Source: Athripsodes cinereus (taxonomy: Eukaryota > Arthropoda > Insecta > Trichoptera > Leptoceridae). Taken from it: a stretch of 64,000 bases of DNA. Each line of letters opens with the position of its first letter. Position 1 is the stretch's first letter. The stretch spans positions 16,929,290 to 16,993,289 of the forward strand of contig OX388316.1 in assembly GCA_947579605.1 (NCBI GenBank), in the 5' to 3' direction. Shown here one piece after another: positions 9,501-18,269 of the stretch. The notes under the pieces are model-generated. The model was given only the letters and a program-made list of their open reading frames with translations. It had not been told where the DNA came from and searched no databases. The translations under genes were made by a program, and so were the position numbers.

Positions 9501-11543
9501 TTATTGTTGTTTGTTTTTTATGCAAGCAAAATCGTTCTGCCTACATGTCGTCTCGTTTGAACACCGCATTATTTAGTTTGTGCGACCATAAAACAATTTA
9601 GGTGAAAGCATTGTAGCGAACAAACAAACCGAAACTTTGAAGAGAGGAAATTCTGAAGTCTCGAAGAGAGAATTAAGAATAGCGAAAATCTTTTGACTGC
9701 CCGCACTGATCTGCTTCCACCAAGACAGTTTGTTATCGATATACACATCAAGATTCCTGACAAAGTCAACAAAAGCTATAAAAGTGTTAATTAGCAATAA
9801 CACAGGTGATGAAGACATCGCCTTGTTCAAAAGCTGTTATGGTCTCAGTGCAGGGTGACATATTAATTAAGATAATAATAAGTACTGAGGCCCATTATTC
9901 TCAGCTCGGTAATAAATTTTTAATCACTGGATGTTAGTCGTCTACTTAGTTTTTTTGTCGATCAAATAGTGTTAAGTTGACATTTGATTTTTCGGTCCCG
10001 TTTAAATATTTCCCATATTTAAACCAGACACAGCCCACCCGAAAATCATCAACTCATATCAGATAGGCAATGTAATTATTTCTATTCTAAAAAATGCTTA
10101 CCCCAATTGAAATAAGTTTCCAGTTCCACATGGTTCTCCAGTAAAGTTTATATCAGGATTTAACGATTTTGTACAATAAAAATTGGTCAAATAATATGAG
10201 TAATTTTTATACATCAGTTGATTCTCACCTTTACATGTCACATTTATTTGTTGTTCACCTGAATGAAAAACATAAATATTTGATTAAAATATATTTAGAT
10301 TAAAAACTTGAATCATAGCGTGAATTTACTTAGAATAAAACAGATTCAACATCATCTGTCGGTATCTCAAGTCTAAAATTCCCGACCATCTCACATCGTT
10401 AGATCAATGTAATTGATCAGACTAATGCGTGAAATTTGTAATAGAAATATGTATTTTAATAGGTTTATCTGTGCTTCAATCTCACCTGTTCCCAGTATAG
10501 TGTTAAATTCTCCAGGACATTCGAGAGTCATTGATTCATTTTCTGATAAATGCATTCCAGCAGAGGTCGGTAAAATGAAAGTTGCTTCACTGTCAAGAGT
10601 CATATACAAAGGATTGTTATCTGGTAGATCTTTATTGAGGTCCCACAAACATTCTCCTATAAAATGTACAAATACAATGTTCAACAAAGAAAACTGGTAA
10701 CTAAACCAAGTGTCATTTTTTTAAATAAAAAAAAAGTTTAATTGAATTTAATGTTCCAGTTAACATTGTCAAAGGACCTTCTAAATAATTTAAAATATGG
10801 AAAACTCCCCTTCCACAACACAATCTTTTAGAATTAATTCTAAATAAAACACTTATTTATAGTACCTATATCCGCATTGACTTTTTATTGGATGCGAGCC
10901 GGCTTTCAAGAGCTTTCGCTCTCATCATCAGGCTGGCGAAAAGTAAATTACAAGTTGTTAACGAATATACATAGTATGTTGTTGGATAGCAAAACAAAAG
11001 TGGTGATTAAGAAAGTGGTAACAAACAATTGAAATAGAGTACCGTTGTGGACGGATTTTAAGAAAAACATCTCCAGCATTTGCTTTTTAACGATATTGGC
11101 GAAACCACAAAAACCCATATCAGAGATGAGCATTATTTTTTTAAGAGGTAGCCTTCCTCTGAAAGTTAGTATACATAAAATATGTAATAATTACAAACAA
11201 TTGAAAAAGAGAACCGTTGTGGACGGATTTCAAGAAAAACATCTCCAGCATTTGTCTTGAAAGCCGGCTCGTGTCCAATAAAAAGTCACTGTGGATGTAC
11301 TATAAATAAGTGTTTTATTTATAATTAATTCAACATGAATTTCCACCAAGTACCGTTGGTTGAAAATATCAACTTTACAATCTTTTAGCTTACTGTGAAA
11401 TGCATATGAAATTGTATTTGAGATTGAAACAAAAACTCAGATACCTAAATCTTTTTTAAAATTAAAAAAAAATTACCTCTGATAAGATTTCCTTCAATGA
11501 CCAGCAGAGAAATTATAAAAAAATATTTCACTATTTTCTGCAT
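6551..11543 (-). CDS. dsRNA-degrading nuclease (DNA/RNA non-specific endonuclease family), five exons, complete
   Basis: Secreted endonuclease that cuts dsRNA and other nucleic acids. Insect members act in gut fluid and haemolymph and limit RNAi. Exons (join on minus): 11543-11477, 10656-10486, 10258-10102, 7509-7403, 7296-6551. All introns are GT..AG and phases agree (1,1,2,1), giving 415 residues, normal for the family. Residues 1-20 form a hydrophobic signal peptide (KYFFIISLLVIEG). The nuclease motif ARGH gives catalytic His226. NVAPQWQ is at 247-253, with the metal-ligand Asn in KNAGNW (Asn256) and Glu264 downstream, by analogy with Serratia nuclease (His89, Asn119, Glu127). The Asp of the bacterial DRGH motif is Ala here, which I recall as common in insect members. 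There are many potential N-glycosylation sites (NxS/T). Intron 3 carries the ~316-bp array; intron 1 carries a nested SINE plus foldback. The start was chosen by promoter spacing and signal peptide. Confidence 0.93.
7560..7700 (-). repeat. Dispersed repeat family D joined to the tandem array
   Basis: Minus strand: CACCCATCCTGAATGAATTA, then GCAGCTAGTCTGCTGGGTACC and CACTTGTGAG. It directly abuts the ~316-bp tandem repeats, as the inverted copy at 11770 does, implying that both parts belong to one composite element. Confidence 0.65.
7731..8826. repeat. Tandem array of ~316-bp monomers (about 3.5 copies) in dsRNase intron 3
   Basis: The word GAGCCAAGTCTCTGCCCG recurs at 7731, 8047, 8363 and 8679, an exact 316-base period. 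Monomers 2 and 3 differ at very few positions, pointing to recent unequal exchange. Each monomer carries overlapping open frames of 70-90 codons on both strands; these repeat with the DNA and are not credible genes. Related 313-bp monomers lie in inverse orientation at 11857-12300. Confidence 0.9.
9040..9200. mobile_element. Foldback element with hammerhead-like cleavage motif (copy E)
   Basis: Inverted arms: AACACCACATAAATTTTTAT..ACACTACCGG (from 9060) pairs with CCGGTATATTTATAAAAAAT..ATGTGGTGTAGTAC (to about 9190). On the minus strand the left arm reads GTCAATGAC hairpin, GAA (9096-9094), ACCGGT palindrome (9093-9088), A. The right arm on plus has GAT-ACCGGT-A. The CTGATGA half is not conserved (CTTGTCG). 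It lies in dsRNase intron 3. No clear target duplication was found. Confidence 0.5.
9570..9830 (-). pseudogene. LINE ORF2 fragment
   Basis: The minus-strand translation contains VRNLDVYIDNKLSWWKQIS, then QKIFAILNSL and a FPLFKV segment. This is the typical stretch after the reverse transcriptase domain of jockey-type LINE proteins (V.NLGV.ID..LSW..Q). It is truncated at both ends, with no upstream RT core nearby. It lies within dsRNase intron 3. Confidence 0.6.
9800..9885 (+). mobile_element. LINE 3' terminus
   Basis: ACATCGCCTTGTTCAAAAGC, TGTTATGGTCTCAGTGCAGG, ending AAGATAATAATAA. The pattern (ATCGC..TTGG..AAAGCTGT..GTGC, then AAT repeats) is the same as the jockey-type tails at 14655, 39700 and 62797. 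Confidence 0.6.
10798..11460 (+). repeat. SINE family B interrupted by a foldback insertion
   Basis: The SINE body is split: 10798-10831 (AACTCCCCTTCCACAACAC, then AATCTTTTAG) and 11377-11460 (ACAATCTTTTAGCTTACTGTG, then AAATTGTATTTGAGATTG). The break carries the 12-bp duplication ACAATCTTTTAG. It is located in dsRNase intron 1. Confidence 0.75.
10820..11388. mobile_element. Foldback retroelement with complete hammerhead-like core (copy B)
   Basis: The insert spans 10832-11376 (545 bp) and is bounded by a 12-bp target duplication, ACAATCTTTTAG. The ends are inverted repeats of ~80 bp (AAATAAAACACTTATTTATA at the left; reverse complement near 11300). On the minus strand 10931-10896 reads CTGATGA, a hairpin AGAGC-GAAA-GCTCT, GAA, the 8-nt palindrome AGCCGGCT, then C. 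The right arm repeats GAA-AGCCGGCT-C on the plus strand but lacks CTGATGA. The interior has a 171-base-spaced direct repeat (CCGTTGTGGACGGATTT at 11043 and 11214). Confidence 0.75.
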
Positions 11544-11560
11544 TGTAAGTGCAATGGAAT

Positions 11561-11595
11561 ACTGAATTAAATTTAACTCTTAGGTAGTATTTATA
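11561..11595 (-). promoter_or_regulatory. Core promoter of the dsRNase gene
   Basis: TATAAATA (11595-11588) lies 32 bases upstream of the A in TCAGT (11565-11561), about 20 bases before the ATG at 11543. The paralogue at the left edge has the same layout (58-51 and 28-24), so purifying selection or a recent duplication preserves it. Confidence 0.8.
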
Positions 11596-11769
11596 TTATT
11601 CAATTATCAAAACAGGTACATCCTATGTTCATTTTATTTTTATTGCCTATAATTTGATTATTTGCTTATATATGATTCATCACAGTAGGGTTAATACCCT
11701 ATGATTTGTAAAACATGCGTAAGAATATAAAAATTGAGTACAAATTAATTTAATATTATACCTACTCTT

Positions 11770-12300
11770 CTACCATCGCAGCATATCCCACAAGTGGGTT
11801 AGCCAGCGGATTTACTATGTGTAATAAATATGCATATTTTTTATAAATATATGTATGAAAGACTGTATGATCTAATTTTCATCCGAAATGCATGTACAAC
11901 ATGCACCTCATGAATGAAAGATCATTTGATTTTACGCAGGAGATAGTATGAGGTGAAGGTTTTACTCCATTTCACTGCGTACTGTCGGGCAGAGACTTGG
12001 CTCATGCCTTTGCATACGGAACGAGGCACGGTCCGTCACCGGAATATGCAGTTTGGATTTGTCGAAGAGATGTTATGTTTCGACATTGGCGCATGTGTCT
12101 CGTCAGGACCATCTTACATAATGGCCGACACAACATCAAATCCAGTATGCGAGGAGCATCGCATATAATGAAAGACTGTATGATCTAATTTTCATCCGAA
12201 ATGCATGTACAACATGCACCTCATGAATGAAAGATCATTTGATTTTACGCAGGAGATAGTATGAGGTGAAGGTTTTACTCCATTTCACTGCGTACAGTCG
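11770..12300. repeat. Family D end plus inverted ~313-bp tandem monomers
   Basis: 11770-11840 is family D on the minus strand (GCATATCCCACAAGTGGGTTAG). It is followed by monomers whose unit begins near GAAAGACTGTATGATCTAAT at 11857 and again at 12170 (313 bases). These are related, in reverse orientation, to the intron 3 array. They lie directly upstream of the dsRNase promoter. Confidence 0.8.
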
Positions 12301-12310
12301 GGCAGAGACT

Positions 12311-12419
12311 TGGCTCATGCCTTTGCATACGGAACGAGGCACGGCCCGTCACCGGAATATGCAGTTTGGATTTGTCGACGGGCCGTGCCTCGTTCCGTAT
12401 GCAAAGGCATGAGCCAAGC
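12311..12419. repeat. Long hairpin formed from array sequence
   Basis: GGCTCATGCCTTTGCATACG..AGGCACGGCCCGTC (from 12311) is followed about 23 bases later by its reverse complement (to 12417). This is an inverted junction of two array fragments, with arms of about 39-40 bases. It truncates the array and joins a scrap of family D (GCCTTTTACAAAACACTTGA). Confidence 0.8.
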
Positions 12420-12439
12420 TGCCTTTTACAAAACACTTG

Positions 12440-13440
12440 AAAACTTACTGAAAATAATGGGAGACCAAGGTATACTTTACCGGGAACTCCACTGTTCCTG
12501 TACAAAATAAGAATATATAACATACATATAAATTTAATGATATATCGAAAAACATACTATTTTTATATTAACAAAATATATTTTTTATTCAGGTGCGTAA
12601 CATGGAATTTAAGACATTAATTTTAGCCATAATATGCCAAAAAAATATTTGCAATTTTTAAAAATTCTTACATTTATAATTCGGAGTAAGTCAGTTGTAG
12701 TAACCGTACTTTGAGTGTCTCCTGTTTGTAATCCTTATATCTCTGGAAATTCAGAAACACGGAAATTGTTTTGTCCACGTGGATTCAGGTGATTTAAAAG
12801 ATTTTCACCCGTTTGTTTGTTTGTGAAAACTACTGGATGGAATGTGAAAACTCTGTACAATATTCTCATTCGATACAAATTCTGTGGTAACAAGGTAAAG
12901 GGGCTTATTAATTATTATTTTACGATATAGCGGATCTAGTTGCTATTATTTTTAAGTTTTTTTTTAACATTATTTAAAACAAGTAACATAGGCAACCCTT
13001 GATGCCATTACTTTGTAAGATATGACATATACCTACATTTGTGTGGTGGGAATAATTCATAACCGGTACCACAAAATGTCTGACTCATAGCCTTGATATC
13101 ATTAACGCTTCTTTCCCTGTTTTGATAATGATGAAGAGTGTGGCGTCGTGCCTATCTGTCTATTGTACATTCCGAGAAAACCAGTTTTCCGGGATGTCGG
13201 TTTTCCAAAAGTTTTCTTTTTTATGCCACCTTGGAAGCCTGCTTATTCTGGGTTTAATGAGGTATTTATTTTTTTCTGTAGAATAGAAAATAAGTGAGTT
13301 ATGCTGATATAAATAAATAAAATAACTTTTTTCCAAAATGCCACCTAAACCTTAATTATTTTTTTGAACTTGTAGCGTGTGAAGCTACATTATAAAAAGA
13401 TTAATCGATGATTGAGCGGATTAACTACGTTACAATTGGC
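12440..13440. other. No gene recognised
   Basis: AT-rich spacer. No open frame above background and no named repeat. Confidence 0.4.
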
Positions 13441-14110
13441 TAAATAAATAAAAGCCAACGGTAGGTTGGGAGACGACTTGCTACCAACCGGACAATAGAA
13501 ATGTACCAAGAGATAATCTAGATAACGGTTACTCGTGGACCGAAATCTGACCTAGAACAATATCTCTGCGTCGCTCCTTGCAAATCAGTATTTGCTCATT
13601 TAAAAAGTTGTTCTCACGAGGCGAATATCGCCAGGAAACCAAAATATCGTCAGCCATTTGAACCGCGTAAACAAATTGACAGTTAGGTGGTGTTCTCATG
13701 AGGCTAATATCGCCAGGCAAATTTCGCTTGCAAACACAATCCGTCGGTCGTCTATTGATCGTCAAACGTGTTCACATTCATTTTGTGAGATGCGCTTTGA
13801 TTTTGACGTTGTTTTCAAAATGGCGGACGTCGAGATGGAGATCGCGGATTGTTTATTATTAGTTGAAAATGTTATAGTAGAGGTTATAAGGCGCCTTTTA
13901 ATTAAGGAAACAAACGCCACAAACTAACAACAAGGATAACAACTGTCACAAAACGGGAAACATTATTAATTTTATAGGTTATAAAGTTTTTACCACAGAT
14001 ACGGATGCCGCGCACATCTACGCATACGCGCATTGTTCCACCAACGAATAAAGTTGAAAGGTGGTCAACTTGAGACGATATCGTTTTTACTGATTTTCAT
14101 CGTTCATAAT
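13441..14110. other. GC-richer block, probable DNA transposon relic
   Basis: The motif GTTCTCA(C/T)GAGGC(G/T)AATAT, followed by CGCCAGG, occurs twice (13610 and 13692). A short plus-strand frame beginning ATGGCGGACGTCGAGATGGA (13820, about 35 codons) is reminiscent of the first residues of a transposon protein. No terminal repeats or target duplication could be fixed, so the class is open. Confidence 0.35.
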
Positions 14111-14214
14111 ATTATTATTAATCATATCATGAAGATGTTTCTTTACACATCTGAATATGAATTTGCTTTGTGATGAAATGCGCATAATACAATACTTGTT
14201 ATTTATTTTTGTTA

Positions 14215-14725
14215 TAGATATTGTCTAATGCTGGAAAAAGTCCAGAAAAATGTTATCAACGATGTACTTCTACATATTTGGATACTACACTTACTTTTTC
14301 CCATTTGCACTCATATGGGATGTCTAAGATTATGATACATTGATGTCGATGATGCACCGTCGAGATATGTTTTGAGCAAGGCATTTTTTCAAACTCTTAA
14401 GTGACTTCATTAGTAATCTAATGATATTGAGCGAGTTTAGTATCTACGTTCCAATATCGTACAATAGTCCTCGACAGCATATGCTTTTTTACCCACCGGA
14501 TAGCAGAACAAACATAATTCCAAATCTTCTGTTGATGTTGATATTTCCGACATCACTAACAATGATTTTGTCACCGATAGAGACTTTCCTTTGATTCTGT
14601 TGTTTCTTTTTGATGATGACTCTTTTGTATTTTTTTCTTCTCTTTTTTGTTTCTGCGAGATCGCCTTGGCCAAAAGCTGTTAAGGTCTCAGTGCAGGATG
14701 AAATTTTTAAGATAATAATAATTAG
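14215..14725 (+). pseudogene. Decayed jockey-type LINE ORF2 end and 3' tail
   Basis: The plus translation LMLEKVQKNVINDVLLHIW matches LMLEKVQKKFLRHLYYRTY of the intact element at 37112. After frameshifts, VPISYNSPRQHMLFYPPDSRT matches its VPHSYNRSRGHLLFYPTHGRT. It ends with GAGATCGCCTTGGCCAAAAGC, TGTTAAGGTCTCAGTGCAGG and AAGATAATAATAAT. It is an old, frameshifted copy of a related family. Confidence 0.7.
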
Positions 14726-15434
14726 TAACGTACAAAAACGTACGTTAAAGTTAACAAAGCCGCTATACTCTTTGTAAATATGCACGCCATTGATTCTAAA
14801 ACCGCTGACAATCCACTGCTCGACAGGAATTACAAAACCATTATGGATATATGTGGTGAGAAGAAATTTAAATAAAAATGTATTTTTTTGTCGAGTGACA
14901 TTTCTTGATTGTGGGTTGGTAAATAAAGTATGTTGTGTTTTAAATTATTTATTTATTCACATAAAATATAAACTTATTTCTAAATTTCACCTAACTATTA
15001 CATTTTTAACAATACAAACAATAACAACGGGCTGTTAGAAAGATTTTTTTTATACGCTTATTTATATTTTGTTATTGAATAAAGATTTACTTATATCCAT
15101 TGTAATAATCAACCGATGCAGTTTATCTTACTGTTCGGACAGTTTCCTGAAGGCACCATAGAGCCTTTAGGGAACTTCTTGGACTTCCGAAAATATCAGA
15201 TCACTGTATTGAGAAAGATCATCCTTTGAATGCTGACAATGTAATGGTCTTATGCATTGAATGTGAAGAACGTTTTAGAGGCTTTGGAAATTAATAAATG
15301 TCTATCTAACAAAGTAAATATGTATTATTAATGTGCACACTCCTTCAACCACCCCACTGCTTAGTACCAAAACATCTCCACCCAACACTCCTCGATTGTT
15401 GTATATACATGATAATTTCTATCTCAGTTTTAGT

Positions 15435-15545
15435 TTTATACTTAACCCTGATGATGCCAATTTGTTGGTGAAAGCACTAGTCGTTGTATATAGTGGTGCT
15501 TCGGCACGTAAACGACACTTTAATATTGTCCAATAATAATAATAA
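15435..15545 (+). mobile_element. Retroelement 3' end with hammerhead-like core (copy C)
   Basis: Plus strand: CTGATGA (15448-15454), hairpin CCAA-TTTG-TTGG, GAAA (15470-15473), then GCACTAGTC containing the ACTAGT palindrome. It is followed by a second hairpin GTGC-TTCG-GCAC, AAACGACAC and a TTTAATATTGTCCAATAATAA tail with (AAT)n. The last 50 bases also occur at 6172-6225 (minus). The order (core, hairpin, AAT tail) resembles the 3' end of a Penelope-like or retrozyme-like element. Confidence 0.6.
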
Positions 15546-15642
15546 TAATATAGGCTTCCAAACAAAAATAGTGTTGATTTTTTTAAAGTAATTCTAATTT
15601 GTGATTTGTAAAAACATATATAATATGTACCTCCAAATACCG

Positions 15643-15895
15643 TCACATATGCTTTGCCATGCCAAGATAAAGTAAGCTGGTAGTGAAAGGATTAAGCAAA
15701 GTACCTAAATCGCTGATCGGCGTTCCTGCTTTTACTATGTGCGTGTTTATTGAAATGCATGTAACCATTCTATTGCGCTGATCGGCGCCGGTAGACGCAG
15801 GCATCGGAAAGCAGTTAACCTGCTTTCTTTGTGTTTGCACCCTTAGATTCATAGTGAGCCTACCAGCCACTTTGTTCAGTCAACCCTGGTTACAA
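15643..15895 (-). other. GC-rich unassigned insert
   Basis: About 45% GC in a ~30% GC neighbourhood. It has a 75-codon minus-strand frame and a repeated word CGCTGATCGGCG (15702 and 15775), and ends in AACCCTGGTTACAAAGG. It interrupts paralogous block B, so it is probably a mobile element, but no termini were identified. Confidence 0.35.
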
Positions 15896-16250
15896 AGGTA
15901 AATTTTTCAGTTCGACTATAGTGAATATTCAAAACAATCTTTCTTACAGTTTAATCTTTCATTAACAACAATATAGACATAGAGTGTGCTACGAATTAAG
16001 CATGTGGAAATACCATTTTCTTTCTTTTAATGGTGCTATCGGGAATATTAAAAACAAGTAAAATGTTGATTTGAAACTTATAGCAAAGAGTTTTTAGCCA
16101 TCAACACCTAGAATTTATTTAGAAAGACTGACTTCTTAAAATAAACATTTGATAAATCTTTATGCAATGGATGGAGATGTGAGATATAAATAATAAACAT
16201 TTGGTAATAAAAACTGCTGCAAGAAAATTCAGTTGTTTCAAAGGTTGAAA

Positions 16251-16605
16251 CTCTAAGTCAGGGGTCTCCAGACTTTGAAGCTTCAGGGCCATAATGATTA
16301 CTAAAGTATGTTCCAAGGGCCCAAACAGTTTTCAATTTTTTGCCCTTAGTATTAATATGCCTAAGCTTAGATACTTAATTTGGGTTTTCTGCGTCATCAT
16401 TTCTGTCATTAAGTTTTACCTTGCAAGTAAATAAAACTGAGTAGTTATCATTCTGTGTTTTCGTCTTCAACTTATCACAGCAATAGTACCTAACAACAAT
16501 AAGACATTGGCTGTCACGGGCCGGATTGATGACACTAGTCTTAAGCTGTCGCGGGCTGGATTAATGGCACTGACGGCCTGTAGTTTGGAGACCCCTGCTC
16601 TAAGT
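16251..16605. mobile_element. Non-autonomous hAT element with perfect 8-bp TSD
   Basis: The element spans 16259-16597 (339 bp), flanked by CTCTAAGT at 16251-16258 and 16598-16605. The inverted ends read CAGGGGTCTCCAGACT and, from the right, CAGGGGTCTCCAAACT. Near the right end it contains two related words, GTCACGGGCCGGATTGATG and GTCGCGGGCTGGATTAATG. No transposase. The CAGGGG(T) termini and 8-bp duplication are diagnostic of hAT. Confidence 0.92.
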
Positions 16606-17333
16606 CATCATTCATAATATTATAATATTATATATCTTTGTGTCGGGTCATCCTAAATAATAATATAATTTTGAGTCGAGTTGGTTCGGGTCTCAAGTGT
16701 GGAGATAATATCATTATGTACCTAGGCAATCATTATATTCATTCTCATACTTTCCTACGTGACAAATCTTAGACATGAGTCATATGATAAGTAAATAAAT
16801 ATTATGATTGTTCACTTATATTTTTGTAAGGCACTGATCTCAAATCATCATCGTTGATATAACAAAACAGATGACATGTTGGTATTTTCTATATCTCATA
16901 TCCACATTATATTGATACCTATTATTAATTTCGCAATTTATAAGATATTTTCTCATTTTTTTTCTCGGTGAAACACAAAGTTTTTGGTACTTTTTATTCA
17001 TTGAGTTTCACGGAATAGTTTTTTGATGATTGTATTTTATGACATCATATTAAAAAAAATATATAGGTATAATTATTTTGTTGGTTTTCAATGTGCAAGA
17101 CTATAAATTAAATTAAATTTTTATTTTTTGTGGCAATTAGAAAATTTTACCAACTGCAAATTACTATTGGTATTGTTTTTTTATAGGTGTTACATTTGGC
17201 ACTTTTGTGCCGAAGCACAAAACTATATAGGAAATAGAAACTGTGGCAATGAATACTCATTGGCAATTTAAGAGATCATACGATCTTAGTCTTTCCATTT
17301 TACACTGATACACAAAAGGTTCACTAAAGTAAA

Positions 17334-18262
17334 TCAACTAAGGGCTAAAAGAGGATCTGATAGATCTTTTGTTTCACTTTCTGAGGCTTTCTTTTTCAAA
17401 TTCTTTCCATGCTTCTTCTCTTTGAGCTGAGATAATTTTAATTTTGATTTGGAAATTTTATTTTTCTTCGTAACAATTTCTTCTACAGGTGCTGCTGTAG
17501 ATTCTTGCTTTTCTTTATCAATTTGTTCCAATCTTTCAATTATATTCTTAGGCTCATCCTCAATCCTATGATGTGAGGCTTTGGAATTGTTCTCTCTCAC
17601 CTCTCCTATTGTAGCATTTTTATTGGCATATACCACCACATAATGAGAGAAGGCTGAGCTGGATGGTGCGTTAATATCTGCAAAATCTCTAAAGTTGGCA
17701 AACTGATCTTCATTATAAGACGGTCTCGGGTTGAAATGGAATGCTGGCCTTCCATGTCCATTGTTATAAGGACTATCATAAGAATCAGAATATTGTGATT
17801 CCACATCACTGCTCTCACTGAAGAAAGTGCCTCCAGGGATTACACCGAAATTTCCTGATCCCAAAATTCCTGTGGAGTCAGCAGATTGTGTTGAAGGTTT
17901 AACATAGTCATTAGATTTAAATCCTCCAAAGGATGGCATTTCAAAATTGTTCAAAAGTTGTCTTAGTGCACTCGGTCTTTGACTATAAGCGCCCTCTTGC
18001 GTGAAAATTGGTCGCGAATGCCCAAGTGGTTGGGGTCTAGACTGGAAAAGGTTTGCGAACGACGGAAAAAACGTTTGCCCGCCTTCTTGTAATTCAATAG
18101 AGTGGTCATTCTTAGTTTCGACAGATGTCGCTGGTCCGTCGGGTATGGTAGATCGGTGCTGGGCTCGCTGAGGCTCTATGAAGGCTGCGTTTCCTTTGTA
18201 ATTTGATTCCTCGGCTGTTGAGTCCACCAATCTGTGACTGATTCGTTTCGTACCGGTTTCAT
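17334..18262 (-). CDS. 3' terminal exon of an unrecognised Ser/Gly/Asn-rich, Lys-tailed protein
   Basis: Open for 309 codons from a good acceptor (polypyrimidine tract then TTTCAG, 18263-18264) to a TGA stop at 17336-17334; the exon starts in phase 1. The start codon is not in this exon. In order: a dibasic site (GTKRISHR), a charged segment, a Phe/Pro/Ser/Gly-rich central region (PSFANLFQSRPQPLGHSRP; PSFGGFKSNDYV), an Asn/Pro/Tyr-rich segment (YNNGHGRPAFHFNPRPSYN), a short beta-like stretch (HYVVVYANKNATIGEV), a helical EK-rich stretch (IIERLEQIDKEKQE) and a Lys-rich tail (KNKISKSKLKLSQLKEKKHG). The low-complexity, aromatic and glycine composition suggests a secreted or extracellular protein, but I do not recognise the family. 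Upstream exons should lie at higher coordinates. An AATAAA at 17124-17119 could serve 3' end formation. Confidence 0.65.
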
Positions 18263-18269
18263 CTGAAAA

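Larger units (their letters stand above)
14920..16840. other. Paralogous flank block B (counterpart of 2700-3660), interrupted by transposons
   Basis: Segments 14930-15010, 16150-16257 and 16735-16840 align in order with 2745-2840, 3170-3260 and 3545-3660. The alignment is broken by a retroelement tail (15448-15545), a GC-rich insert (15643-15895) and a hAT element (16259-16597). With 11544-11770 it shows that the duplicated unit extends several kilobases upstream of the dsRNase promoter. Confidence 0.55.

Noticed and set aside
14437..14785. Two minus-strand frames rich in Lys/Arg
   Set aside because: They are antisense to the degraded jockey-type LINE 3' end on the plus strand.
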